From: Streptomyces sp. CB00316
GTDB lineage: Bacteria > Actinomycetota > Actinomycetes > Streptomycetales > Streptomycetaceae
Reading direction: 5' to 3'
NCBI RefSeq assembly: GCF_001905595.1
Contig: NZ_LIXI01000004.1
Location: forward strand, 248,001 to 312,000
Length of the DNA stretch: 64,000 nucleotides
Shown in pieces: positions 20,935 through 28,921 of the stretch. Both the position numbers and the translations under genes were made by a program. Numbering within the stretch: the stretch's first letter is position 1; every line of letters begins with the position of its first letter. A model generated the notes under the pieces. It worked only from the letters and a program-made list of their open reading frames with translations. It was not told where the DNA came from and made no database searches.

Positions 20935-22518
20935 ATGGTGTTCCGCAGTGAGTACGCAGAAGTACCGGCCCTCGACGAGCCCATCCACGAAGCGGTCCTC
21001 GGCGGGGCCGCCGGGTTCGGTGACACGGTCGCCCTGATCGACGGGACGAACGGCATGTCCCTCACGTACGCCCAACTCGACGGATTCCACCGGCGGATCG
21101 CCGCCTCACTCGCCGAGGCGGGGGTCAGGAAGGGCGACGTGCTCGCCCTACACAGCCCGAACACCATCGCGTACCCGGCCGTCTTCTACGGCGCGACGCG
21201 CGCCGGGGCCTCCGTCACGACGGTCCACCCGCTGGCGACGGCCGAGGAGTTCGCCAAGCAGCTGGCCGACAGCGGGGCGAAGTGGATCGTGACCGTCTCC
21301 CCGCTCCTGGAGACGGCCCGCCGGGCGGCCGAACTGGCCGGCGGCGTCCAGGAGATCTACGTCTGCGACCAGGCGGAGGGCCACACCTCCATCCTGGACA
21401 TGCTCTCCTCCACCGCCCCCGAGCCGGCCGTCGCCATCGACCCCGGCGAGGACGTGGCGGCGCTCCCGTACAGCTCCGGCACGACGGGCACGCCGAAGGG
21501 CGTGATGCTGACGCACCGGTCGATCGCGACGAATCTGGAGCAGCTGAGACCGTTCATCCCGATGGGGGAGGGTGACCGCATCCTCGCTGTTCTCCCCTTC
21601 TTCCACATCTACGGCCTGACGGCGCTCATGAACGCGCCCCTGCGCTGCGGCTCGACCGTCGTCGTCCTCCCGCGCTTCGACCTGGCGCAGTTCCTGGAGG
21701 CCATCCAGACGCACCGCATCACCGGCCTGTACGTGGCTCCGCCGATCGTGCTGGCGCTGGCGAAGCACCCGCTGGTGGGGGAGTACGACCTGTCGTCGCT
21801 CCGGTACATCGTCAGCGCCGCCGCCCCGCTCGACGCCGAGCTGGCGGAGGCGTGCTCGGCCCGGCTGGGGGTGCCGCCGGTGCGGCAGGCGTACGGGATG
21901 ACGGAGCTGTCGCCCGGCACGCATGTGGTGCCGCTCTCCGTGGAGGAGCCGCCGGCGGGCGCGGTGGGAAAGCTGCTGCCGAACACCGAGATGCGGATCG
22001 TGTCGCTGGAGGACCCGGCGCGGGACGCGGAGCCGGGGACGGACGGCGAGATCCTGATCCGCGGACCGCAGGTGATGAAGGGCTACCTGGGCCGCCCCGA
22101 CGCCACCGCCGACATGATCGACGCGGACGGCTGGGTGCACACGGGCGACGTCGGCCGGACCGACGAGGGAGGCTGGCTGTACGTCGTCGACCGGGTCAAG
22201 GAGCTGATCAAGTACAAGGGCTACCAGGTCGCGCCCGCCGAGCTGGAGGCGCTGCTGCTGACCCATGAGCAGGTGGCGGACGCGGCGGTGATCGGGGTGT
22301 ACGACGCCGAGGGCAACGAGGTCCCGAAGGCGTTCCTGGTCCGGGGCCCGGCGGCGGACGGCCTGACCACCGACGAGGTGATGGCGTACGTCGCCGAGCG
22401 GGTCTCCCCGTACAAGAAGGTGCGGCAGGCCGAGTTCATCGGGGCCGTCCCCCGGGCGGCGTCCGGCAAGATCCTCCGGCGCGAGCTGCGCGACCGGGAG
22501 AAGACGGAGGAACAGTGA
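20935..22518 (+). CDS. AMP-dependent acyl-CoA ligase (4-coumarate-CoA ligase family)
   Basis: A 527-residue ANL-superfamily ligase. Core A3 is YSSGTTGTPKGVMLTH, A5 is QAYGMTELSP, A7 is GWVHTGDVGR, the hinge is VDRVKELIKYKGYQVAPAELE, and the catalytic Lys is in AASGKILRRELRD near the end. It activates a carboxylic acid to its CoA thioester through an acyl-adenylate and would provide entry to the pathway. ATG at 20935 is chosen over TTG nine bases earlier because AGGGG is well spaced for it. It is coupled by GTGA to the enoyl-CoA hydratase. The 4CL-like clade does not fix the substrate. Confidence 0.9.
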   Translation: MVFRSEYAEVPALDEPIHEAVLGGAAGFGDTVALIDGTNGMSLTYAQLDGFHRRIAASLAEAGVRKGDVLALHSPNTIAYPAVFYGATRAGASVTTVHPLATAEEFAKQLADSGAKWIVTVSPLLETARRAAELAGGVQEIYVCDQAEGHTSILDMLSSTAPEPAVAIDPGEDVAALPYSSGTTGTPKGVMLTHRSIATNLEQLRPFIPMGEGDRILAVLPFFHIYGLTALMNAPLRCGSTVVVLPRFDLAQFLEAIQTHRITGLYVAPPIVLALAKHPLVGEYDLSSLRYIVSAAAPLDAELAEACSARLGVPPVRQAYGMTELSPGTHVVPLSVEEPPAGAVGKLLPNTEMRIVSLEDPARDAEPGTDGEILIRGPQVMKGYLGRPDATADMIDADGWVHTGDVGRTDEGGWLYVVDRVKELIKYKGYQVAPAELEALLLTHEQVADAAVIGVYDAEGNEVPKAFLVRGPAADGLTTDEVMAYVAERVSPYKKVRQAEFIGAVPRAASGKILRRELRDREKTEEQ

Positions 22519-23249
22519 CTCTGATCGTAGGGGCGAGGGAACGGGGTGTGGCGACCCTGGCCCTGGACTCCCCGGCCAACCGCAACGCGCTCTCGGCGGC
22601 GCTGGTGGACGAGGTCCGGGAGGCGCTGGCGGAGGCCGCCGCCGACGACACCGTACGGGCGGTGGTGCTGACCCACACGGGGTCCACGTTCTGCGCCGGG
22701 GCGGACCTCACGGCTCCGCCGGACCCGGCGGCGTTCGTAGGCCTGATGCGGGACATCGTGGCGCTGCCGAAGCCGGTGGTGGCCCGCGTCGACGGGCATG
22801 TCCGGGCGGGAGGTCTCGGCCTGCTGGCCGCGTGCGACATCGCGGTGGCGGGCGAGGCGTCGTCCTTCGCGCTGACGGAATCGCGGCTGGGCCTGGCCCC
22901 GGCGGTCATCTCCCTGACGCTGCTGCCGCGCGTGGACCGTACGGCGGCGAACCGCTACTACCTCACGGGGGAGCGGTTCGACGCGGCGGAGGCGGCGAGG
23001 ATCTCGCTGGTGACGGTGGCCGCCGAGGACGTGGACCAGGCCCTCGTCCCGGTCCTGGACGGCCTGCGCAGGGCGTCACCGCAGGGGCTGGCCGCATCGA
23101 AGGAGCTGGTCACGGCTACGGTGCTGGAGAGCTTCGGCCAGTACGCCGAAGGCCTCATCGCCCGAGCTGCCACGCTGTTCGCCTCCGAGGAGGCCAGGGA
23201 GGGGGTGACGGCCTTCCTTGAACGACGGGACCCGGCATGGGTGCGGTGA
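22515..23249 (+). CDS. Enoyl-CoA hydratase/isomerase family protein
   Basis: A 244-residue crotonase-fold protein. Its oxyanion-hole elements are NRNALSAALVDEV, with FCAGADLT at about residues 56-63 and HVRAGGLGLLAACDIAVAGE at about 96-115. An acidic residue lies in FALTESRLGLAPAV. It is one of the shorter members of the family. It would hydrate the unsaturated acyl-CoA made by the upstream dehydrogenase/carboxylase, comparable to AtuE or LiuC. It starts with GTG overlapping the ligase stop and is overlapped for 13 bases by the following tetR. Confidence 0.88.
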   Translation: MTLIVGARERGVATLALDSPANRNALSAALVDEVREALAEAAADDTVRAVVLTHTGSTFCAGADLTAPPDPAAFVGLMRDIVALPKPVVARVDGHVRAGGLGLLAACDIAVAGEASSFALTESRLGLAPAVISLTLLPRVDRTAANRYYLTGERFDAAEAARISLVTVAAEDVDQALVPVLDGLRRASPQGLAASKELVTATVLESFGQYAEGLIARAATLFASEEAREGVTAFLERRDPAWVR

Positions 23250-23842
23250 CATCCTCCAGTGTTGCGAGATCGGCTCACGCGCCGAAGCAGGACCGCAGCC
23301 GGGCGACCCGGCAGCGGCTCCTGGAGGCGGCGGTGGCCTGCCTGGCCGAACACGGCTGGGCGGGCTCCACCGTCTCGGTCGTCGCCGAGCGGGCCGGGGT
23401 CTCGCGGGGCGCGGCCCAGCACCACTTCCCGACCCGCGAGGACCTGTTCACGGGGGCGGTGGAGTACGTGGCCGAGGAGCGTTCGGCCGCCCTGCGCGCG
23501 CTCCCCGTCCAGGGCCGCGCGGAGGTGGTCGCGGCGCTGGTGGACCTGTACACGGGGCCGCTGTTCCGGGCCGCGCTCCAGCTCTGGGTCGCCGCGTCCA
23601 ACGAGGACCAGCTGCGCCCGCGCGTGACGGAGCTGGAGGCACGGGTGGGCCGCGAGACCCACCGCATCGCGGTCGAGCTCCTGGGCGCCGACGAGTCCCG
23701 CCCCGGCGCCCGCGAGACGGTCCAGGGCCTGCTGGACATGGCCCGCGGACTGGGCCTCGCCAACCTCCTGACCGACGACACCGCCCGGCGTGCGCGGGTG
23801 GTGTCGCAGTGGGCGGCGCTGGTGGAGGAGGGGCTGGGGTGA
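23237..23842 (+). CDS. TetR-family regulator ending the acyl-CoA catabolic operon
   Basis: A 201-residue TetR protein. The N-terminal HTH is RATRQRLLEAAVACLAEHGW, then VVAERAGVSRGAAQHHFPTREDL (about residues 18-66), with a ligand domain after it. Its start overlaps the hydratase gene by 13 bases, so it is co-transcribed with the pathway it probably represses, with an acyl-CoA as the natural inducer. A candidate operator lies at 13387-13398 before the first gene of the operon. Confidence 0.9.
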   Translation: MGAVTSSSVARSAHAPKQDRSRATRQRLLEAAVACLAEHGWAGSTVSVVAERAGVSRGAAQHHFPTREDLFTGAVEYVAEERSAALRALPVQGRAEVVAALVDLYTGPLFRAALQLWVAASNEDQLRPRVTELEARVGRETHRIAVELLGADESRPGARETVQGLLDMARGLGLANLLTDDTARRARVVSQWAALVEEGLG

Positions 23843-24268
23843 GCCGTGCCCGTGGGCCGGCGCGGGTTCTCGGTGCGGGCGCGGGCCTTTCGGAGTCGGG
23901 GAGTTGACGCACGGATGAGGAGTCGGCGTCGAACGTCCGCACGGCCGCCCGATCGGTCGTAGGCCGCCGTGGCGCCGGCTGCGTTGACGCTGTGCGCAGG
24001 CAGCAGCAGTGGTCAGGGAACGGCAGTGCGAGCGCGAGTGCGAGCGCGCGGGGCGTGTCCGAGGAGGCCGGGGAGCGGACGGGATGACGCGCCACCCGTC
24101 GGTGACGGGGAGCGTACGGCCCTGGCAGCCTCGCGGGACTCCCCCTCCCAGCGCGGGGTGGCGGAACCGCGCGTGCTGCGGAACGACAAGGGCGCCCCAT
24201 GTCGGCGTCTCCGACACGGCCGGCCCGCACCAGGGCGGCCCTGCCATGCGGCGGTCCGTCCCGTACCG
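23843..24268. other. Intergenic stretch without recognisable gene
   Basis: 426 bases between the tetR stop and the convergent lipoprotein stop. Long open frames here are antisense or low-complexity Arg/Ala readings without ribosome-binding signals. I see no tRNA, repeat or convincing terminator stem. Confidence 0.6.
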
Positions 24269-24715
24269 CTACTTCCCCTGGAGGGAGAAGCCCTCCGCGG
24301 AGACCAGCCCCTTGACCGGGTCGGCGCGGAAGGAGGCGACCCAGGCCACAGGTTCGCAGCCCTTGCCGTTGGGGTGTTCCTCGGCCAACTGGGCCTGCTC
24401 GGTGTCCTTGACCGGGCTGCTCCCCTTCACCGGAGTCACGGTCAGTTCGACCGGCAGCTTCTTGGCCCCGATGTTCTCCGGGAGCTGTACCGACACGCGT
24501 CCGATCGGATCGCTCGGGTCGCCGGACGCGCGCTCCTTGCACGAGCCGTCCACGCAGACCCGGATCATGGCTCCTCCGGTGTCCTCGAAGTCGGCCGGCC
24601 GCCAGATGACGGAGACCCCCGAGTCCATGTCGGTGAGTGTGCACATAGCGCCCTGCTGGGCCGTGCACGCGGCCAGCGCGGCGATTGCGAGCAGCGTGAG
24701 AAGTGCCTTGCCCAT
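24269..24715 (-). CDS. Putative lipoprotein of unknown function
   Basis: A 148-residue secreted protein. The signal peptide MGKALLTLLAIAALAAC has a clear LAAC lipobox, with C17 lipidated. The mature part (about 130 residues) has two early Cys pairs (AMCTLTDMD and IRVCVDGSCKE) and ends FSLQGK. ATG at 24715 is preceded by GAAGGA with five-base spacing; more upstream starts give a leader that spoils the signal peptide. No family is recognised. It is probably anchored to the outer face of the membrane. It stands alone, downstream of a terminator hairpin at 24915. Confidence 0.8.
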   Translation of the reverse strand: MGKALLTLLAIAALAACTAQQGAMCTLTDMDSGVSVIWRPADFEDTGGAMIRVCVDGSCKERASGDPSDPIGRVSVQLPENIGAKKLPVELTVTPVKGSSPVKDTEQAQLAEEHPNGKGCEPVAWVASFRADPVKGLVSAEGFSLQGK

Positions 24716-24914
24716 CCCCATCCTTCGCCAAGCCGCCCGCGAGTCCGGAACGGGCAAGCCCGATATCGCTGGAGCCGAGGCGGCGGCAGGGCCCAAGGAG
24801 CACACCGCTCTTGTCCCTCCGCTATCGGTCGTCTCTTCGTTCATCCTGTCATTCTGTCGAAAGGAGCACGTCAGTGCGGTCCCTGATCGCCCCGCGGGTC
24901 AGTCACCGTGCAGC

Positions 24915-24948
24915 GCGGACCGAAAGCTCCAGCGAGCTCTCGGTCCGC
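24915..24948. terminator. 15-bp stem terminator hairpin
   Basis: GCGGACCGAAAGCTC (24915-24929) pairs with GAGCTCTCGGTCCGC (24934-24948) with one mismatch and a CAGC loop. It lies 46 bases beyond the stop of the 24995-26098 minus-strand gene and insulates the lipoprotein gene from it. Confidence 0.75.
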
Positions 24949-24994
24949 TGTCACGAGTCCGGCGTTCAGTGTCTCTGCCAAGTCGCTGTCGGCC

Positions 24995-26098
24995 TCAGAC
25001 GGTTTTGAGCAGGCCGCGGAGGTCGGTCATGCGTGTCTTGATGTCGGTGGTCTCGGTGGTCTCGGTGGTCTCGGTGGGGTTGATCGGGGTCTTGTCGGTG
25101 TGGGGTCGGTGGGTGGTGCGGCAGGTGTGGCAGAGGCCGTCGGGGAGGGCTTCTGGTGGGCCGGGGCGGCCGCAGTCGGTGCATTCCATGAGGATGCGGC
25201 GGGCTGGGCCGGGGTCAGGGGTGTGGGGTGAGGTGCTGGTGGGGGTGGGGATCCTGGGTGGGATTTTGTCGGTGAGGCGTTTGCGGATGAAGCCGAGGGG
25301 GGTGTCGACCTGGGCGGGGAGTCCTGCGGTGAGGGCGCTGATGAGGTAGTCGACGTTGACGCCTCGGGCGAGCCATTGCGCTGCTTGTGGTTCCAGTTCC
25401 GCGCAGTCGTTGGCGGAGAGGGGGAGGCGGCGGTCCTCGTGGCCGAGGCGGGCCAGGGCGAGGTAGGCGGGGGAGGGGGTGGCCTGGGAGGGCTGAGGCG
25501 TCGGGGCCGATGCCTCGGCGGGAGGCGCTGGCTCACCGTCCGGCGCTTGGACCGGAGTGCGTTGATGCGGTACGGCGGTGGGCTCGGGGGCCTGTTCCGT
25601 ACCGGGCTCCTCCGACGGGACAGGCGGCGGTGCTGGCTCCTCGTCCGGGACCCACGGCGGCGCGGAAGTGATGTCGGGAGCCACCGCCCGCTTGGAGTTC
25701 TCGGTGGCGAGGTGGGCGGTCCACCACTCGTTGTCGCGTGCCGTGCGGGACCAGAACGTGCGGAAGACCCACCGCGTCTCGTCGCCCGCACCGACCGCGC
25801 ACCGCACGCGCCGCAGGTGCCCGGCGACGGACAGGGCGGTCAGGGCGCTGCTGATGGCCTGCTGGCCGTAGAGCGGGAGCTGCTTGGCCAGCTGCTTCAC
25901 GCTCATCGCCGCGCCCTCGGGGAGGCGGTCGACGAAGGCGGCGACATACCGCTCACGCGCAGGCAGCAGGCTGAAGTCGGCCGGCAAGCGGGGGCGTTGG
26001 CCCGGTGCCGTACGTTTTCCGTAGCCGGGCTTCGCCATCGGGTACGCGGCGGAGCGTGCGGGGGCGGGCAGGGCAGAGCTAGTGTGCTGGGTAGCCAC
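24995..26098 (-). CDS. HTH protein with Pro-rich linker and C-terminal zinc ribbon
   Basis: A 367-residue protein of no named family. The N-terminal 45 residues are basic. A winged-HTH-like segment follows (AAMSVKQLAKQLPLYGQQAI, then SSALTALSVAGHLRRVR, about 62-100), resembling MarR-type reader domains, and a WWTAHLATEN strand comes next. A 70-residue Pro/Glu linker leads to a small helical domain (ALARLGHEDRRLPLSANDCA). A four-Cys ribbon (CTDCGRP...GLCHTC) and a TETTETTETTD repeat follow near the end. The GTG start at 26098 follows GAAGG. It has its own promoter with a hairpin leader and a terminator. It looks like a DNA-binding regulator found in Streptomyces accessory regions; the target is unknown. 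Confidence 0.75.
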   Translation of the reverse strand: MATQHTSSALPAPARSAAYPMAKPGYGKRTAPGQRPRLPADFSLLPARERYVAAFVDRLPEGAAMSVKQLAKQLPLYGQQAISSALTALSVAGHLRRVRCAVGAGDETRWVFRTFWSRTARDNEWWTAHLATENSKRAVAPDITSAPPWVPDEEPAPPPVPSEEPGTEQAPEPTAVPHQRTPVQAPDGEPAPPAEASAPTPQPSQATPSPAYLALARLGHEDRRLPLSANDCAELEPQAAQWLARGVNVDYLISALTAGLPAQVDTPLGFIRKRLTDKIPPRIPTPTSTSPHTPDPGPARRILMECTDCGRPGPPEALPDGLCHTCRTTHRPHTDKTPINPTETTETTETTDIKTRMTDLRGLLKTV

Positions 26099-26132
26099 GG
26101 GATCGACCTTCTGCTTAGCGATCTTGCGGTCA

Positions 26133-26168
26133 GACCCCGGCCTGGTGTGCCAACACCGTGTCGGGGTC
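26133..26168 (-). promoter_or_regulatory. Structured 5-prime leader hairpin of the HTH/zinc-ribbon gene
   Basis: Outer arms GACCCCG (26133-26139) and CGGGGTC (26162-26168) enclose an inner stem GGTGT/ACACC (26144-26148/26153-26157) with a GCCA loop. It lies 35-70 bases upstream of the GTG, inside the predicted leader RNA. Confidence 0.4.
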
Positions 26169-26181
26169 GTTTGGTTCTCGA

Positions 26182-26211
26182 ACCGTAAGCAGTCGTGACG
26201 CTGCGCCGCAA
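26182..26211 (-). promoter_or_regulatory. Candidate promoter for the HTH/zinc-ribbon gene
   Basis: The minus strand has TTGCGG (26206-26211) and TACGGT (26182-26187) separated by 18 bases, a fair SigHrdB-type match. A TCGTGAC...GTCACGA inverted repeat (26193-26199/26215-26221) overlaps the spacer and -35 region and could be an operator. Confidence 0.35.
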
Positions 26212-26316
26212 GCTGTCACGATTAGTCATACTTCCTGGCCGTGACGGGTCGGGGAGGTAGGGGAGGTTTTCCCAACCCCCTTCTCTTACCCACCGGTTAA
26301 AGAAGGCGCTCGAACC

Positions 26317-26446
26317 CCGGGGCTCGCGTCCCGACGCCCGTGTCCCGGGACCCGAGCTTCGGGCCAGGACACGCCCACGTATACCCGGAAGAGTGAGTCG
26401 GCCTGCCCCGAAGCTCGGCGGCCGGAGCTTGAGACCCGAGCCCCGG
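26317..26446. repeat. Large nested inverted repeat
   Basis: The outer arms CCGGGGCTCG (26317-26326) and CGAGCCCCGG (26437-26446) are perfect complements. Inside them CCGAGCTTCGGG (26352-26363) and CCCGAAGCTCGG (26407-26418) are also perfect complements, leaving a 43-base apical loop. It lies in a 576-base gene-free stretch (26099-26674) between two minus-strand genes. It may be the terminator of the HD-domain gene, a structured RNA or a cruciform-forming recombination site. The rest of that gap, apart from the promoter and leader above, shows nothing recognisable. Confidence 0.6.
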
Positions 26447-26674
26447 ACGAGCGAGGAGCAGGCCGTCGCCCACCCAGGGGGGCACGGCCCTCCGGTGCTC
26501 CCCGGCTCCAATTCCATCGCATCTCCGAGTTCGGTGCTGCGGCGACTACGACTGCGAGAGCGGAAGGGTTCGGGGCAAGCGCGCATAGTGCGTCCCTGGT
26601 CAGCCTCTGCGAAAGCGCCGGGATCGTGGGGTGGACGAGACCCGGAACTACGTTACGCGGGCCCTGAACCTGGG

Positions 26675-27256
26675 CTATTCCCCGCCCTCCCCGAGGGCGG
26701 TGCGCAGCCAGTCAAGTGATCCTTGCGCCAGGAGCTCGTCGGCCAGCCGGTTCGCGGTCTCCGTGACGAGACGGCCGCGGCTGTTGTCGATCCACCGCTG
26801 GGCGTTCTCGTAGCCCTGCGCCTTGTACTCGATGCCCTGGAGCAGGCACTCCAGCTTGTCCGCGTCGCGAGCACAGACCGCTTCCGGCGACTTCTTCGCC
26901 TCATACTCCGCGACCATCTCGCGAACCGCCGAGGCCAGCACCTCGGGCATGCCCATCGTCTGGTCGGCCGTGACTTCCTGCGGGTCGCCGACGGGCGCGT
27001 ACTTCCTTCCGAGGTGGTTCACGTCGCCTGTCCGGCTCTCCTGCGTGTCGTGCCACACGGCGAGGTAGGCGGCCCGGGCAGGGTCGGCGCCCTCCAGCTT
27101 CGCGATGATCGTGGCGATCAGCGCCGTACGCCACGAGTGCTCGGCAACACTTTCGGGGTCACGGACCCCGGCCATCCACCAACCGGTGCGCCGCGTCTGC
27201 TTGAGCGTGCCCGCCTCGTACAGGAAACGGCCCACCGCGGACAGGTCGTCAGCCAC
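26675..27256 (-). CDS. HD-domain metal-dependent phosphohydrolase (YfbR/HDDC2-like)
   Basis: A 193-residue HD protein with H40 (VAEHSWR), H69-D70 (VWHDTQE) and D131/D133 (RDADKLE) as the metal ligands. The family includes 5-prime-deoxynucleotidases acting on dNMPs. The GTG start at 27256 follows AGGAGG by eight bases. It lies 12 bases after the XRE regulator stop and is therefore probably co-transcribed with it. The pair is divergent from the small-ORF/methyltransferase operon. Substrate not fixed. Confidence 0.85.
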   Translation of the reverse strand: MADDLSAVGRFLYEAGTLKQTRRTGWWMAGVRDPESVAEHSWRTALIATIIAKLEGADPARAAYLAVWHDTQESRTGDVNHLGRKYAPVGDPQEVTADQTMGMPEVLASAVREMVAEYEAKKSPEAVCARDADKLECLLQGIEYKAQGYENAQRWIDNSRGRLVTETANRLADELLAQGSLDWLRTALGEGGE

Positions 27257-27268
27257 GACCCCCTCCTC

Positions 27269-28387
27269 TCACGCCTCGGCGAGGCGGATTGCGTACCGGA
27301 TGCCCTCCAACTCCCGGCGCGATCGTGCCGACAGCTCCCGACCATCCAACATCACAGGAAGGGATGCGCGTAGTTCGTTTCCCATCACGGTTCCGGGCCG
27401 CAGCAGGTTCGGGCGGGCGGCGACCAACGCCCACAGAGTGTGGACGTTCAGATCGAAGAATCCGTGGTCCGGAGTCAAGCCCCGCACGAGGTGACGCATC
27501 AGTTTGTCGCCGGGCCACGGGCCTGGGTTCGTTTCGGCTATGAAGTCGTCGGACAGCTGGATATGCGGTGCCTCTCCGATCCAGTACGCCCAGTAGTTGA
27601 GGTTCGCTGCCTCGCCCGCGTCGTCATCGGTGAGGGCCGTGGTGATGAAGTGCTCCATCCGATCCCGATCGCCCTGCCTGGCGGCGACGGCCGCGACCGA
27701 ACGGGCGTTGAGCCAGTTGGTCAGCCAGCCGTCCGGGCGCTCGGCCCGCTGCTGTTGGGCCAGCCACTCGGAAGTGTCGGATGCGGCGTCGTACCCGGCC
27801 AGGTAAAGGGCCTGGCGGCGTAGCAGAAAGCGGTCCCTGCCATGCGCCTGCTCCGCCGCCTGGCGCATGCGGGAAAAGAAGCGCCTACGGTCGGCAGCGG
27901 GGAGCTCCGGTCCTTGCGGTACGGGGCCCCGGCGTGGTCGCGGTGGGTCGGGCAGCGCGCGCAACGGTGTTGGAGTCACGCCGTTGAGCGGCCAGGACAG
28001 CACCTCGACCAGCTCGCGCTGTATGACCCACGCACCGAGCGGGCTGTCACGGGCGGGTACTTCCTCGTCGAGAGCCGCTGCCAGCAGTACGTCGGCCTCC
28101 ATGGCCCGTTCCAAAGTCAGGAGCAAGGCCGGCGCACTGCCCAGCTGGAAGAGCTGATGGCGGTATACGAGCATCTGCCCGACCGGTACAGCGATCAGGG
28201 GGCGGCGTCCCGACTCCCAGCCTGCGACGGTGTCGGGCGAAAGTCGCAGCTGCTCCGCGAGGGAATCCTGGGTGTGGCCCAACTGCTCGCGCATCAGGCG
28301 GAACACGTACCCGGACACGGTGCCGCCACGGCTCCTCTGCGGCCTTCCCTGACCACTGGTCAGGGAAGTGCGTGAGCCGTCGTCCAT
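27269..28387 (-). CDS. XRE-family helix-turn-helix regulator
   Basis: A 372-residue protein with an N-terminal Cro/C1-type HTH at about residues 27-60 ([20 protein letters not shown], then [15 protein letters not shown]). A long helical C-terminal region of the kind found in Streptomyces XRE regulators with TPR-like sensor parts follows ([20 protein letters not shown]). The ATG at 28387 has GGGGGAC shortly before it. It is divergent, across 131 bases, from the small-ORF/methyltransferase operon, so it is its likely regulator, and it is followed by the HD-domain gene. Effector unknown. Confidence 0.85.
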   Translation of the reverse strand: MDDGSRTSLTSGQGRPQRSRGGTVSGYVFRLMREQLGHTQDSLAEQLRLSPDTVAGWESGRRPLIAVPVGQMLVYRHQLFQLGSAPALLLTLERAMEADVLLAAALDEEVPARDSPLGAWVIQRELVEVLSWPLNGVTPTPLRALPDPPRPRRGPVPQGPELPAADRRRFFSRMRQAAEQAHGRDRFLLRRQALYLAGYDAASDTSEWLAQQQRAERPDGWLTNWLNARSVAAVAARQGDRDRMEHFITTALTDDDAGEAANLNYWAYWIGEAPHIQLSDDFIAETNPGPWPGDKLMRHLVRGLTPDHGFFDLNVHTLWALVAARPNLLRPGTVMGNELRASLPVMLDGRELSARSRRELEGIRYAIRLAEA

Positions 28388-28438
28388 GGTGTCCCCCTTG
28401 CCTGTCGACCGCAGCCGGACACCCGTACTCGCGGTCAG

Positions 28439-28467
28439 TTCAAGCGGCGGCCCCTGCTCCCTACCGT
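28439..28467 (+). promoter_or_regulatory. Candidate promoter of the small-ORF/methyltransferase operon
   Basis: TTCAAG (28439-28444), a 17-base spacer and TACCGT (28462-28467) give a plausible promoter. Transcription would start near 28474, leaving a leader of about 45 bases to the first small ORF. Shown by pattern only. Confidence 0.35.
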
Positions 28468-28518
28468 CGTAGGCACAGTGACGACCGAGCGACCGAGCGT
28501 AGTGGAAGGGCGTGTGTC

Positions 28519-28671
28519 GTGACGATGACGATCAAGGTGTACGAGGTGGACCGCGAGGGCGGTATCCGGGTGATCCGTCCGGAAGCCGAAGTGGCGCCAC
28601 TGGACAGGCCGGAGTATGCGCCCGAATACCCCGCTTGCAAATGCCCCACCTGTGCCGAGGGCGCCTCGTGA
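28519..28671 (+). CDS. Small acidic protein with CxCxxC tail, first ORF of candidate RiPP cassette
   Basis: 50 codons starting at GTG 28519, eight bases after GGAAGGG; ATG at 28525 is an alternative. The sequence is acidic ([17 protein letters not shown], then [14 protein letters not shown]) and ends with [11 protein letters not shown], a possible metal-binding knuckle. The stop TGA overlaps the next GTG. Similar short proteins with a CxCPxC end sit beside XRE regulators in other Streptomyces, as far as I recall, but no function is known. Real-gene status rests on the ribosome-binding site and on the unbroken chain of coupled overlaps to the methyltransferase. Confidence 0.6.
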   Translation: MTMTIKVYEVDREGGIRVIRPEAEVAPLDRPEYAPEYPACKCPTCAEGAS

Positions 28672-28805
28672 AGACCACTTCCCCGGGTAACACCGCCTGC
28701 AGGGCCTGGCTCGACCACACGCGGCACTGTGCCGTCTGTTGTGCCGGGGTCTCGTGTCCGGCGGTCGTCAAGCTCGGCCGGGTCTGGCGGAGGGCTCGGG
28801 GGTGA
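28668..28805 (+). CDS. 45-residue Cys/His-rich small protein
   Basis: It starts with GTG overlapping the previous stop (GTGA) and itself ends in a GTGA overlap with the next ORF. It contains C11, H17, H20, C21, C24, C25 and C30 (core WLDHTRHCAVCCAGVSC) and a basic tail (GRVWRRARG). The spacing suits a zinc-binding knuckle or disulfides. It could be a small regulator, a partner protein or a peptide substrate. No family recognised. Confidence 0.5.
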   Translation: MKTTSPGNTACRAWLDHTRHCAVCCAGVSCPAVVKLGRVWRRARG

Positions 28806-28921
28806 GGTGTTACGGGGAGGGCGGCTGTCCGCGCCGGGTCGACCTCTTTCCGCCGTACGGGATCTACCGGCTGCACCACCCGGGCAGCCGAACAACCCCA
28901 CAGCACAAAGGAGATGCATGA
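28802..28921 (+). CDS. 39-residue basic small protein
   Basis: A GTG start overlaps the previous stop. The frame begins MRCYGEGGCPRRVDLFPPYG and ends QHKGDA, with two Cys and an aromatic YGIYRLHH stretch. The TGA at 28919-28921 overlaps the ATG of the proline-rich peptide. It has a strong ribosome-binding site for the next gene (AAAGGAG) inside its last codons. Function unknown; it is included because it completes the coupled chain. Confidence 0.45.
   Translation: MRCYGEGGCPRRVDLFPPYGIYRLHHPGSRTTPQHKGDA

Noticed and set aside
26173..26330. TTCGAA/TTCGAG stretches that resemble tRNA T-loops
   Set aside because: No acceptor or anticodon stems can be formed around them on either strand.
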